A stretch of 16,514 nucleotides of DNA, from the NCBI GenBank assembly GCA_903879975.1, contig CAIRNL010000158.1, positions 1 through 16,514 of the forward strand, in the 5' to 3' direction. Every line of letters begins with the position of its first letter. Position 1 is the stretch's first letter. Below are positions 7,904 to 15,506 of the stretch, in pieces. Source of the DNA: an uncultured Chloroflexota bacterium (GTDB lineage: Bacteria > Chloroflexota > Anaerolineae > Caldilineales > Caldilineaceae). Made by a program: the position numbers and the translations under genes. The notes beneath the pieces are model-generated. The model saw only the letters and a list, made by a program, of their open reading frames with translations. It was not told the DNA's origin and made no database searches.

Positions 7904-8572
7904 TCAATTGGGGAAAACGTAGCCGGTCGGCCCGCCGTTCATCGCCCGCACTGCTTCACTTGTGTCGATCATGAACTGCATCAGGCGCGATTCGCGCGCC
8001 AGTAACCTGCTTTCCAGTGCCAGAATGTCCGGAACACCCGGCGCCTCCAGCAGGCGCTGCTTGTCTTTTGCACTGATCTGCAATGAGATTGCAACGAGAA
8101 ACGCCAGCGTGAGCGGGTCTTCCGGCAGGCGGTCAAGTTGCAGTTTCGTCTTGCTTGCCTTCGAGAGCAGATCCACGTATTCGAGAACCTGCGGCCGCAC
8201 ACGGTCGCCCAGCTCAGCCGCCTGACGCGTCGCCCCGTTGGTGATCGGATGTTGGGTCACCCGTGCCGTCAGATAACTGTGGTCGTGGTGCAACTCCAGG
8301 ATGCGAAAGCGCTGCGTTCCGACGGTCGTGATATTCATCTGGCCGTCCTCCAGTCGCTCGGATCGCACGATGCGCGCCGCTGTGCCGATCAGAGACGGGC
8401 GCGCCGACCCACCGACTTCCTGGCCTTCTTCGATCAGGGTCACACCGAACGAAATCTTCTCTTCGAGACAACGGCCGATCATTTCTCGATAGCGCATCTC
8501 GAAGATATGCAGCGGAAGCATCATGCCCGGAAAGAGCACAACGTTGTTGAGTGGGAAAATTGGCATTTCCAT
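7904..8572 (-). CDS. LON substrate-binding (N-terminal) domain protein
   Basis: A 222-aa stand-alone protein of the family that resembles the N domain of Lon protease without the ATPase and protease parts. It begins MEMPIFPLNNVVLFPGM, the typical opening of this domain (FPL..V.LFPG...PLHIFE.RY, residues 5-29), then the beta-rich core (GTAARIVRSERLEDGQM and TTVGTQRFRI) and a helical C-terminal half (about 120-215). The function of stand-alone members is not well defined; substrate or protein binding is the usual suggestion. The frame also allows a TTG at 8614, but the domain starts at 8572, so ATG is preferred; neither start has a strong ribosome site. It lies 78 bp downstream of truD in the same direction, with tRNA-Val beyond it. 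Confidence 0.88.
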   Translation of the reverse strand: MEMPIFPLNNVVLFPGMMLPLHIFEMRYREMIGRCLEEKISFGVTLIEEGQEVGGSARPSLIGTAARIVRSERLEDGQMNITTVGTQRFRILELHHDHSYLTARVTQHPITNGATRQAAELGDRVRPQVLEYVDLLSKASKTKLQLDRLPEDPLTLAFLVAISLQISAKDKQRLLEAPGVPDILALESRLLARESRLMQFMIDTSEAVRAMNGGPTGYVFPN

Positions 8573-8650
8573 GGTGCAGTTCCGACGTACCTCAGTGCCC
8601 GAATCGACCACCAAAGCGACCAGCTATTTCTCGTTCAGCCTGCTCCCATC

Positions 8651-9814
8651 TCACTCGTTGTCTCCGTCGACAACTGAAAGATGGTCATCGTCGATCTTCA
8701 TCAGCTCACGCATGACGACGGTGGCAAAGGCCCCCTTCATCAACATAAATGTGACAACCAAAGAGTCGCCGTCCAGGGTCACGGACAACTCCGGAACCAG
8801 GAGCCGACCCATGCGACGGGTGCCCTCGACGTGGGCGCGAGCTAGATCGTCCATGCTCACCGCTGACTCAGCCAGCACGCTCGCTTCTAATTCGCCGGCC
8901 TCTGCCTGCGCCATCCACATCTTGGTGCCAAAGAGTGGCGCTGTAAAACTGATCTCTTTTGCCGTGTAGCGCGGCCCTTCGACGCCCAGGTCGTTGACAT
9001 CAAACATCCCGCCTGTGGCATATTTCTTGGCCACGTCGCCGGGCAGGAGGCGGTCAAATGCGCCCCTCTCGAAGCGGCGCACCAGGTAACGGTTGCACAG
9101 ATGGCTCTGATAGCTCGACAGGAGGAAGCGACGCAGCCACGGATCGGTCTTGGGCCGCTCGCCGCCGGTCAGAAATCCCAGCCCACGCCGCACGTTTGCG
9201 CCGTTGTGTCCCATGCGTTGTGCGCCAAAGTAGTTCGGTAGCCCACGAGTTACGATCTCTGCACAGATCGCCTCCGCACGTGACAGAGCCTCCTGTGGAG
9301 AAACCGCCGGCTGCGTGATCCGGATGCGAAAGCGATTGCCGAGCAGATGGCCGAGCCGCAACTTGTTGCGATGAAACTGCGCCCAATTCACTGTAACGGG
9401 AAGCGTAGCGGCAATCTGCTCGCATGCTTCCTCGACGAACGCTGCCGGTCGATGCCCCACACTCAGGCTGAAGGTCTGCGTTGTTTGCGCATATTTGTCC
9501 TTCATCCCAGCAAAGCCTACCCCTTCGCGTTCCAGGCCAAAGAGCTTGGTCAGTTGCAGTTGGACATCCTTCGTGGTGAGGCCAGACTTTGTCAGGTTCA
9601 CATACAGGTGCTGTCCTTCACCGGCTGCTTCGTACAGGCCAATCTCTTCGACGATGAAGTCTTCCGCGCAGGCACGCAGGAATCCGCCGACACCCGGCAG
9701 TGACACCGTCAAATAGGGTAAAGACAGGTCTAAATCCACACTGCTATTGTGCAGCTTGAACAGGATTTTCGCAGGAAGGCAGGTTCCAAAGCCAGCAGGA
9801 CATGGCCGAGGCAC
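8651..9814 (-). CDS. truD: tRNA pseudouridine(13) synthase TruD
   Basis: Converts U13 of certain tRNAs to pseudouridine. The catalytic aspartate lies in GFAGMKDKYAQTTQTF, the TruD version of the pseudouridine-synthase active site. Other family blocks are EDFIVEEIG near the N terminus, HRNKLRLGHLLGNRFRI, LPNYFGAQRMG and the TRUD insertion with RRFLLSSYQSHLCN. The 387 aa assume a GTG start at 9814, which has GAGG 7 nt upstream. The family homology begins only at about residue 32 (LPYLTVSLPGVGG), so about 30 residues would be an unusual leader; GTG 9739 is an alternative without a ribosome site. It is followed 78 bp later by the LON-domain gene. Confidence 0.93.
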   Translation of the reverse strand: MPRPCPAGFGTCLPAKILFKLHNSSVDLDLSLPYLTVSLPGVGGFLRACAEDFIVEEIGLYEAAGEGQHLYVNLTKSGLTTKDVQLQLTKLFGLEREGVGFAGMKDKYAQTTQTFSLSVGHRPAAFVEEACEQIAATLPVTVNWAQFHRNKLRLGHLLGNRFRIRITQPAVSPQEALSRAEAICAEIVTRGLPNYFGAQRMGHNGANVRRGLGFLTGGERPKTDPWLRRFLLSSYQSHLCNRYLVRRFERGAFDRLLPGDVAKKYATGGMFDVNDLGVEGPRYTAKEISFTAPLFGTKMWMAQAEAGELEASVLAESAVSMDDLARAHVEGTRRMGRLLVPELSVTLDGDSLVVTFMLMKGAFATVVMRELMKIDDDHLSVVDGDNE

Positions 9815-9879
9815 GGGGATTCCTCGGCGAATGCGACGGTTGCTGGCTAGGCATCATGCCTTGGCGGCACCGTTAACGA

Positions 9880-9900
9880 TGAAAATACGGGCTATTTTCA
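9880..9900. repeat. Short AT-rich inverted repeat upstream of truD
   Basis: TGAAAATA (9880-9887) and TATTTTCA (9893-9900) form a perfect 8-bp stem with a CGGGC loop, 65 bp upstream of the truD start. It could be an operator or a weak hairpin. No clear promoter was identified here; a lone TTGACT (minus strand, 9927-9922) lacks a convincing -10. Confidence 0.4.
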
Positions 9901-9951
9901 CATCAGTACACAGGAACCTCAGTCAATCGGTAGTGATGGAGCAGCGCAGCA

Positions 9952-9980
9952 TGTAGAGCGATTTGCCAAATCGCTCTACA
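9952..9980. repeat. Perfect 14-bp inverted repeat between the methyltransferase and truD
   Basis: TGTAGAGCGATTTG (9952-9965) and CAAATCGCTCTACA (9967-9980) are exact reverse complements around a single C. There is no T tract on either side in the right place for a terminator (AAAA follows on the plus strand). The element is in the 232-bp gap between truD and the methyltransferase, which otherwise holds only the smaller repeat at 9880-9900. A dispersed palindromic repeat is the simplest reading. Confidence 0.7.
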
Positions 9981-10046
9981 AAACCGCCGGCCTATTTGCG
10001 CCCATCTGGACTAGGACGACGCGCCGGGCAGGGTCCCCACGGGCAT

Positions 10047-10697
10047 CTATTTGCTGTTGACAAACGCCATGTGATAACAGAAGGGTGAGCCGGTCTTGGC
10101 CACGAAAGAGAAACCGGCATCTTCTACCCACCGCTTCACACTGCTGGCCAGCATGTAGGCAGGGTTGAGCAACTCTTCACTGATCCCGAGGCGCGCCCCG
10201 CCTTTGAGCACGCGGCGCAATTCAGACAGTGCCGCCGGCTTGTCAGGAATTTCGCCAAGGGTCGAAACGAGAATGGCGAGGTCGATCGAATCGTCGGGCA
10301 GGGACAGTTCATAGGCTCCGGCATGGTGGAACGTGATCCGGCTGCGGATGCCTTCCGCTTGCGCGACGCGTTCCGCCGTCGCCAACAGGGCGTTCTGCAC
10401 GTCGATCGCATGCACACGGCCGTTCTCGCCGACCATGTGCGCAGCCGGCCGGGTGAAGAGGCCGGTGCCGCAGCCAAGGTCGATGACCGTCATGTCGGCG
10501 CGGATGCCATACATGCCTAGAACTTCGGCTGAATCCAGATACTGGAGCCGCATCGGGTGCTCGAGCAGCGCAGCAAATTGGCGCGGCATGGGATGGGGGC
10601 GCACGTTCTGCACAGCGCGCAGCGAGAGCTGAAAGCCAGCTACGCTGCCCACCCCCACGAACGCTATGTTGGCAAATCGATCGATGATTCCTGCCAC
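10047..10697 (-). CDS. Class I SAM-dependent methyltransferase
   Basis: A 216-aa methyltransferase of the Methyltransf_11/25 type with unknown substrate. Motif I is VIDLGCGTGLFT (71-82), followed by the acidic ribose-binding residue in HAIDVQ (96-101) and the post-motif block DDSIDLAILVSTLGEIPDKP. The first 30 residues include a hydrophobic run (IAFVGVGSVAGFQLSL) that could touch the membrane, and HPMRLQYLDSAEVL resembles the segment before motif I in UbiE-like enzymes. Start is GTG 10697, supported by AGGGGA about 8 nt upstream. The gene lies between ArsA (105 bp upstream, with a 66-bp repeat between) and truD. The neighbours do not reveal the substrate. Confidence 0.87.
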   Translation of the reverse strand: MAGIIDRFANIAFVGVGSVAGFQLSLRAVQNVRPHPMPRQFAALLEHPMRLQYLDSAEVLGMYGIRADMTVIDLGCGTGLFTRPAAHMVGENGRVHAIDVQNALLATAERVAQAEGIRSRITFHHAGAYELSLPDDSIDLAILVSTLGEIPDKPAALSELRRVLKGGARLGISEELLNPAYMLASSVKRWVEDAGFSFVAKTGSPFCYHMAFVNSK

Positions 10698-10737
10698 TGT
10701 GATTTCCCCTGTCTCTAGGCGCTCTACAGGAAAGGTC

Positions 10738-10803
10738 GATAGAAACTGGGATTTTGCAGGTTTGCCCCTCTCGGCAGCGGCGGTACCCGAAAATCCCGGC
10801 TTC
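10738..10803. repeat. Imperfect palindromic 66-bp repeat, copy 2
   Basis: This starts GATAGAAACTGGGATTTTGC and ends CGAAAATCCCGGCTTC, and is related to 4339-4403 at roughly four in five positions. The terminal stem GAAACTGGGATTTT pairs with AAAATCCCGGCTTC with only G-T wobbles. Its right edge touches the stop codon of the ArsA-type gene, so on the minus strand the hairpin begins as translation ends. Confidence 0.7.
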
Positions 10804-12035
10804 TAAATTCCATCACTGTAGCCGGCGCGCTGCGTTTCCTCTGTCGTGGGTGGAAAGCGAATCTTGAGAATTCCATTGGCAAAGGTGGCGCCGCTGGCAT
10901 CTCGCTGCGCCAACACCGATGGCAGCAGCATCTCTCGCTTGAAGTTGCCAATGTTCACAAATAACTCATCGCCGCGCTTGGTCAGCTTGACTTTCTCCAG
11001 CTCAACCTGGGGCAGTGGCAGCTGCAGGACGAAATCACTGCCCTCCTCGGCAATCGATTGCATCTGGCCGCGGAAGAATAACTGGCTCGGATCGTGGTCG
11101 ACAAACAGATCGGCCGCCAGCGCACGCAGCCGCTCGATGCCGACCATCTCTTGATCGTACCAGCGCGATTGCAGAATGGGCAGTGGATAGAAGTCGCGCT
11201 CGATCTCCCCCAGGTAACGCGCTTGAATCTGTTGCAGGTGGAACAGGTAGGCATCCTGGCTAGGCTCAGCCACCCAGGAACTGCCCGCGCCGTCGCTGGT
11301 GACGCCGGGCAGGATGCGGTTCACAACAGCCGCGTCTACCGGATAGCCGAAGAGGGAAAGGTAGGTGATAGCCCGTGCACCCTCCTTGATGACCATCTTC
11401 TCCGGGTTCAGCACGATGCGGTAGCTGGTCGACTCGGGGTTGGTGAGAACCGTCTGCAATTCCTTGACGCCGGCCACCAGGCTGTTCAACCCAGCGAAGA
11501 CATCCTTATCCGGCACGATGCGATTCAGCAGCCCGCTGGCAATCCTGAGCGTTGTGTCACTCCACCCGCGCAGACGCCCCACATACCACTGGAAACTCTC
11601 TGGCATGGTCAGCAACCGCATGGTTTCGCCGGTGGGCGCAGCATCTACGACTACACAGTCATAGTTGCCTTGTTTGGCCTGCCTGTTGATGTGCAGGAGA
11701 CTGACCACTTCTTCCATGCCTGGGATGATCGCCATTTCTTCGGCGACCGCTTTGTTCATGCCTTGTTTGCGCAGGATGTTGCCGAGGTAGCCCTGCATCT
11801 CGCCCCAGTGCTCGCGCACCTCCTCGACGACATTGATCTCCTGGGCGAACAGGTTCGGTGTCACCTGCACCGCCTGCGCACTCAGCGTGATGTCGAGGCT
11901 GTCGGCCAGGCTGTGCGCAATGTCCGTGCTGACGACTAGCGTCCGATAGCCGAGGTCAGCGCAGCGGATCGCAGATGCAGCGGCAGTTGTCGTCTTGCCG
12001 ACACCACCTTTACCGAGGTAAAGAATGATTCGCAT
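10803..12035 (-). CDS. ArsA/Get3-family ATPase with C-terminal HSP20-like domain
   Basis: A 410-aa P-loop ATPase of the ArsA/Get3 (SIMIBI) class. The deviant Walker A KGGVGKTT is at 9-16, the switch I-like STDIAHSL at 37-44 and the family signature VVVDAAPTGETMRLL at 128-142 (commonly DTAPTGHTLRLL). Residues about 333-397 (FVLQLPLPQVELEKVKL to ATFANGILKIRFPP) form an alpha-crystallin/HSP20-like domain, as in the single-ATPase ArsA proteins of cyanobacteria and Chloroflexota. The frame extends upstream to 12329, but the ATG at 12035 starts directly before the P-loop and has AGGA 6 nt upstream. No arsenite-related genes (arsR, arsB, arsD) are nearby, so arsenic efflux is unlikely; a chaperone or targeting role is more plausible. 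It is downstream (80 bp) of a tail-anchored-looking protein. Confidence 0.92.
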   Translation of the reverse strand: MRIILYLGKGGVGKTTTAAASAIRCADLGYRTLVVSTDIAHSLADSLDITLSAQAVQVTPNLFAQEINVVEEVREHWGEMQGYLGNILRKQGMNKAVAEEMAIIPGMEEVVSLLHINRQAKQGNYDCVVVDAAPTGETMRLLTMPESFQWYVGRLRGWSDTTLRIASGLLNRIVPDKDVFAGLNSLVAGVKELQTVLTNPESTSYRIVLNPEKMVIKEGARAITYLSLFGYPVDAAVVNRILPGVTSDGAGSSWVAEPSQDAYLFHLQQIQARYLGEIERDFYPLPILQSRWYDQEMVGIERLRALAADLFVDHDPSQLFFRGQMQSIAEEGSDFVLQLPLPQVELEKVKLTKRGDELFVNIGNFKREMLLPSVLAQRDASGATFANGILKIRFPPTTEETQRAGYSDGI

Positions 12036-12115
12036 ATCTTGTCCTGTTGTCTCTAGAACGTCTGCTACATGGTCTCGCTGGATTCCGCCACAACGGACGG
12101 CACGAGCGAGTACTG

Positions 12116-12793
12116 CTATGTTCGTGTTCGCCGGCCAGGCAAATTGATCAGCAAGAGAATGCCAAGGGCAATGGCGCTGATCGCCGTCACAGCGCCCGCT
12201 CGGCTCAGGCCAAACCAGCCCCGGATTCGCCACCAGATTGCCGGCACTTTGGCCCAGTAGGTCCAGCGCAGCGGCCAGCGCGTGCCGCTCTGGAGGACGT
12301 ACTTGCCCATATGGTTGTGCGGACTCCATACGACCACGTAGACACGCCCGCCGACCAATGTGCGCGTGTCAATCGTCGGCCCCGGGTAATAATGGGCGCC
12401 TGTCAACGCATCTTGGACCGGCGCAACGAGTTCGCTGGGCGGAGGGGCAACGACGGCGCTGAAGCCTGCCGGCAGAGTGACCGGCAGCTTTTGGATGTCT
12501 GCCTTGTAGGGCAGGCTCTGTGCAACCACGGCAAAGGCCGGTATGACCGACCCACCCAACGGCAGCACGGGTACGAGTATCTGGATGCGAATGCGGTCGC
12601 CTGCCCGGCATTCGGCCGAGTAGACGTGGACTTGCCCCGGCTGCCCGATCCGGCTGAAAATCAGGCGTTTCTGCTGCAGATCAGGCAGGTGCAGGCCGGT
12701 CTGTAACGTAGCGCCGGGCAGCCCTGGAAAAATCGGGTCGCTGCCGGCCAGGTCTCTTCCGGTTCGTGCCGGTTGACTGCGTATCATGCTCAT
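12116..12793 (-). CDS. Unknown protein with a single C-terminal membrane helix
   Basis: A 225-aa protein that I do not recognise. The body (about 40-170) looks beta-rich, with LIFSRIGQPGQVHVYSAEC, RIRIQILVPVLP and GRVYVVVWSPHNHMGKYVL; the last resembles the G-Y strand of pre-peptidase-like beta domains. A Trp/Arg-rich stretch (172-198, including WWRIRGWFG) leads to one hydrophobic helix (about 200-217, VTAISAIALGILLLINL) and a short basic tail GRRTRT. There is no N-terminal signal peptide, so the topology is that of a tail-anchored protein. The start is ATG 12793 (another ATG is at 12787), because the predicted transcription start at about 12854 excludes the longer frame to 12889; no clear ribosome site is seen. 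It is the first gene of a pair with the ArsA/Get3-type ATPase. Confidence 0.75.
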   Translation of the reverse strand: MSMIRSQPARTGRDLAGSDPIFPGLPGATLQTGLHLPDLQQKRLIFSRIGQPGQVHVYSAECRAGDRIRIQILVPVLPLGGSVIPAFAVVAQSLPYKADIQKLPVTLPAGFSAVVAPPPSELVAPVQDALTGAHYYPGPTIDTRTLVGGRVYVVVWSPHNHMGKYVLQSGTRWPLRWTYWAKVPAIWWRIRGWFGLSRAGAVTAISAIALGILLLINLPGRRTRT

Positions 12794-12860
12794 AGGAGTC
12801 GTACAATCCGTATCGTTTTGCCAAAGGCGAACTGGAACGATTGCTTTGTGCCCTTGAAAA

Positions 12861-12889
12861 AGTCTAGCATTGCCCCCCGAACGCGTCAA
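12861..12889 (-). promoter_or_regulatory. Sigma70-type promoter for the tail-anchored protein-ArsA pair
   Basis: On the minus strand TTGACG (12889-12884), a 17-bp spacer and TAGACT (12866-12861). It predicts a start near 12854 and a leader of about 60 nt. The 300-bp divergent gap (12794-13093) holds this promoter and the plus-strand promoter at 13058-13086; I see nothing else in it. Confidence 0.7.
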
Positions 12890-13057
12890 TTTCTCCGGCT
12901 TTGGCGCGCTTTGGCACTCCTAAATCGCTCAATAATACGTGCCGATGCCTCCAAATGTTGCGCGCCGTCGCTCTCCCCTTCTGCCCAGGTCTCCCACAAC
13001 GGTGCCGATCCCTGGCAGTTCGTTCCGATTTGCAGGCGCAATGTCAGCCCAAGAGTC

Positions 13058-13086
13058 TTGACCAGGGTCGGTGCATGGTTTACCAT
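13058..13086 (+). promoter_or_regulatory. Promoter of the GT2 gene, leaderless arrangement
   Basis: TTGACC (13058-13063), a 17-bp spacer and TACCAT (13081-13086, 4 of 6 matches). Only 7 nt separate the -10 from the ATG at 13094, so transcription would begin at or next to the start codon. No ribosome site precedes the ATG. Confidence 0.6.
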
Positions 13087-13093
13087 AGCCGAC

Positions 13094-14116
13094 ATGAATG
13101 GTGCCGAATCGCTTGACCGCCCAGTATTCTCGCTTGTGATCCCAGTCTGGAATGAGGAAGCGATCATCCCTGTCCTCTACGCTCGCCTGGTTGAGGTCAT
13201 GGAGAAAACCGGCGATCCGTGGGAAGTGATCTTCGTCAATGACGGGAGCGCAGACCGGAGCCTGGAACTGCTCGTCGCACTGCATACACAGGACAGACGG
13301 GTCAAGCTGCTGAGCTTCAGCCGGAATTTTGGCCATCAAATCGCAATTACCGCCGGCTTTGACTATGCAGACGGCGATGCGGTGATTGTCATGGATGCCG
13401 ATCTACAGGACCCGCCCGAAGTCCTGCTGCGCATGATCGAGAAGTGGCGCGAGGGCTATGATGTGGCCTATGCCGTGCGCACGAAACGCCAGGGTGAGAC
13501 GCGCTTCAAGCTCTGGACGGCATCGCTTTTCTACCGTTTGATCCGCACCATCGCAGATGTGGATATCCCACTGGATGCCGGCGATTTCCGGCTCATGGAC
13601 CGACGCGTCGTGCTGGCCATGCGTCGCCTGCGCGAAAGGAGCCGCTTCATGCGCGGGCTCAGTAGTTGGGTCGGCTTCAAGCAGGTCGCTGTCGAATATG
13701 AGCGGGCGCCGCGCTACGCGGGTGAAACCAAATATCCCCTGCGCAAGATGTTGCGCCTGGCCAACAACGCCATTACCAGCTTCAGCCATGTCCCGCTGCA
13801 GATGGCCACCTACACTGGCTTTTTCTTTGCCGGCCTCAGCGGCCTGGGCATTGTCACTGCTGTGCTGCTGCGCCTCTTTGGCCATGACGTGCTCTTCGGG
13901 CAGGCCACGACGCTGGTCAGCGTACTCTTTCTGGGCGGTATCCAGCTGATCTTCCTCGGCATTCTCGGCGAATACCTCGGCCGTATCTACGACGAAGTCA
14001 AGAATCGCCCGCTCTATATCGTCTCTGACGCCTATGGCTTCGATTCGCCCGCACTGCCCATGCAGCATCGCCGAACCCGCTCCGCAGCGGCCGAACGTAC
14101 ACCCTCTCCCTCCTGA
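13094..14116 (+). CDS. GT2 polyprenyl-phosphate glycosyltransferase (DPM1/GtrB-like)
   Basis: A 340-aa family 2 glycosyltransferase that transfers a sugar from a nucleotide donor to a lipid phosphate at the inner membrane. The N-terminal GT-A domain starts FSLVIPVWNEEAIIP (12-26) and has VNDGSADRS (48-56), the metal-binding DADLQDPPE (101-109), GDFRLMDRRV (163-172) and RFMRGLSSWVGFK (184-196). Two C-terminal membrane helices follow (about 238-262 and 272-296), then a cytoplasmic tail. This layout is that of the GtrB/DPM1-like bactoprenol glycosyltransferases. The frame is open back to 12773, but homology and the promoter support ATG 13094. The sugar and the acceptor pathway cannot be read, and no flippase or acceptor glycosyltransferase is adjacent. 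Confidence 0.93.
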   Translation: MNGAESLDRPVFSLVIPVWNEEAIIPVLYARLVEVMEKTGDPWEVIFVNDGSADRSLELLVALHTQDRRVKLLSFSRNFGHQIAITAGFDYADGDAVIVMDADLQDPPEVLLRMIEKWREGYDVAYAVRTKRQGETRFKLWTASLFYRLIRTIADVDIPLDAGDFRLMDRRVVLAMRRLRERSRFMRGLSSWVGFKQVAVEYERAPRYAGETKYPLRKMLRLANNAITSFSHVPLQMATYTGFFFAGLSGLGIVTAVLLRLFGHDVLFGQATTLVSVLFLGGIQLIFLGILGEYLGRIYDEVKNRPLYIVSDAYGFDSPALPMQHRRTRSAAAERTPSPS

Positions 14117-14138
14117 TATCTTCGCCTTGAAAGAGAGA

Positions 14139-14147
14139 TGGTATCAT
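14139..14147 (+). promoter_or_regulatory. Extended -10 promoter of the ClC gene, leaderless arrangement
   Basis: TGG followed by TATCAT (14142-14147, 5 of 6 -10 matches) forms an extended -10 element. The ATG of the ClC gene is exactly 7 nt downstream. No -35 at standard spacing and no ribosome site at a workable distance are seen. Confidence 0.5.
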
Positions 14148-14154
14148 ACGGCGC

Positions 14155-15486
14155 ATGGCTGAACGGATTCGCCGGCTACTTTCGCCGGATTTGATGGCGA
14201 GATTCATTGCGTTTCCCTCCCAATTTGATCGACGAGAGCAACATCTGGTGGCGATGGCGGTGGTCGTCGGTACGGTCGTGTGGGGCGCTGTCTATCTGCT
14301 CAAACTCTCTGTCCACTGGCTGTTGGAGCACGTTCTGCAAACCGCCGCACAGACGCCTTTCCAATGGTTTATTTTTGTGCCGCTGGTGGCTGGTAGCTTG
14401 ATGGTCGCCGCGTTGGCGGCATGGCGTACCAGCTACGTCTATTACCGGGATAAAGAGAATCACCTGCATGTGCTCAACGATGTCGAGGGCGACGGTCTAG
14501 AGCGGACGATCGGTCTCTACTATACATCTGAACCTGTATTGGATCGCGCACTGCTGGGTACGCAGGGCGTGCGGGCGCGCTGGGAACTGCCCACCTTCAG
14601 CCTGGCTTTCCGCAAGTTTGCGACAACACTGGTCACGCTCGGCAGCGGCGGTTCCGGTGGGCTTGAGGGGAGCGTTACCCTCATCGGCGAGAGTCTGGCC
14701 GTCGGCCTCTTCAAGCCGAGGCCGCGCATCCGCTCGCACAACCTCTGGGTGCTGCGCTTCTGGCGCTGGTGGCGCATGCTCGACCCGGACGAACTCCAGA
14801 CCGCCCAACTCAGCGGTGTGGCCGCGGCCGTGTCGACGTTGCTCGGTGCCCCCCTGGCTTTGGCAACCATGAGCACCATCACGTCGGGCGGTTCCGCAGG
14901 GATGCTTGTGCCCTCCATGTATCTGGGCAGTATGTCCGGTGTCATCGTCGCTCAGATTTTTGGCTATACGGACTTCATGCTGGTGATTCCTTCGATTACA
15001 GCCAGCCTGGTGTCGCTGATCAATGTGCCCCTCACGGCAATCATGCTCACGGTGGAACTTTTCGGCGCCAGCTATTTGCTGCCCGCGTTGGTAGTCCTGC
15101 TGGTGACCCTCCTGCTCTCCCATCCAACCAGTGTCTATCGCACCCAGCGCGACCAGGACGAAAGCCGCGAGATCCTCCCAAGCTATGGCGTGCGTCGTAT
15201 CAACGTGCCGCCAACCTGGGAAGGCAAGACCCTGCGTGATCTGGCCCTGCGTGACCGCTACGATGTCAACGTGATTGGCTATGTGGAGAACCGTGCTCAG
15301 GGCGCTCAGGTAACGCCCTATGTATCGGCGCTCCGCCCACTCCGCACCAGCGATCGTCTGATCGTGTTGGGCAAAAATGACGCGATCGGCGCCCTCTTGG
15401 TCGACCTGAATACCATAGACACTGGCAGGATATCAGCGCAGTTGCCAGCCCCAACAAAGGGCGATCGGGCGGATGTTGCTGGCTGA
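14155..15486 (+). CDS. Shortened ClC-family chloride channel/transporter with RCK_C domain
   Basis: A membrane protein of the ClC family (anion channel or Cl-/H+ exchanger), 443 aa. Helices near residues 31-58 and 69-90 match the first ClC helices. LGSGGSGGLEGSVTLIGES (162-180) corresponds to the GREGP filter segment and keeps the gating glutamate (E171). LSGVAAAVSTLLGAPLA (219-235) matches the AAFNAPLAG helix, but it is followed at once by ATMSTITSGGSAGMLVPSMY (237-256), the second-half GGxFAP segment. About 135-145 residues normally between these are missing. VPLTAIMLTVELFG (291-304) matches the late APLTAI...E helix. Residues about 345-412 form a TrkA-C/RCK_C regulatory domain (VPPTWEGKTLRDLALRDRY). 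No frameshift is visible. It may be a divergent short form, a deletion allele or an assembly artefact. Confidence 0.85.
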   Translation: MAERIRRLLSPDLMARFIAFPSQFDRREQHLVAMAVVVGTVVWGAVYLLKLSVHWLLEHVLQTAAQTPFQWFIFVPLVAGSLMVAALAAWRTSYVYYRDKENHLHVLNDVEGDGLERTIGLYYTSEPVLDRALLGTQGVRARWELPTFSLAFRKFATTLVTLGSGGSGGLEGSVTLIGESLAVGLFKPRPRIRSHNLWVLRFWRWWRMLDPDELQTAQLSGVAAAVSTLLGAPLALATMSTITSGGSAGMLVPSMYLGSMSGVIVAQIFGYTDFMLVIPSITASLVSLINVPLTAIMLTVELFGASYLLPALVVLLVTLLLSHPTSVYRTQRDQDESREILPSYGVRRINVPPTWEGKTLRDLALRDRYDVNVIGYVENRAQGAQVTPYVSALRPLRTSDRLIVLGKNDAIGALLVDLNTIDTGRISAQLPAPTKGDRADVAG

Positions 15487-15506
15487 ATCGCACGGCTGCA
15501 TCGCCG

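Noticed and set aside
11094..11939. 281-codon plus-strand frame
   Set aside because: Antisense shadow of the ArsA-type ATPase with no domain of its own.
12036..12329. N-terminal extension of the ArsA-type ATPase
   Set aside because: The extension overlaps the preceding gene's coding region in another frame, is not ATPase-like, and the P-loop normally starts at residue 8.
12773..13093. N-terminal extension of the GT2 glycosyltransferase
   Set aside because: It is not GT2-like, would cross the divergent promoter region, and the promoter ends 7 nt before ATG 13094.
13403..14068. 221-codon minus-strand frame
   Set aside because: Antisense to the conserved GT2 catalytic domain; no ribosome site or motif.
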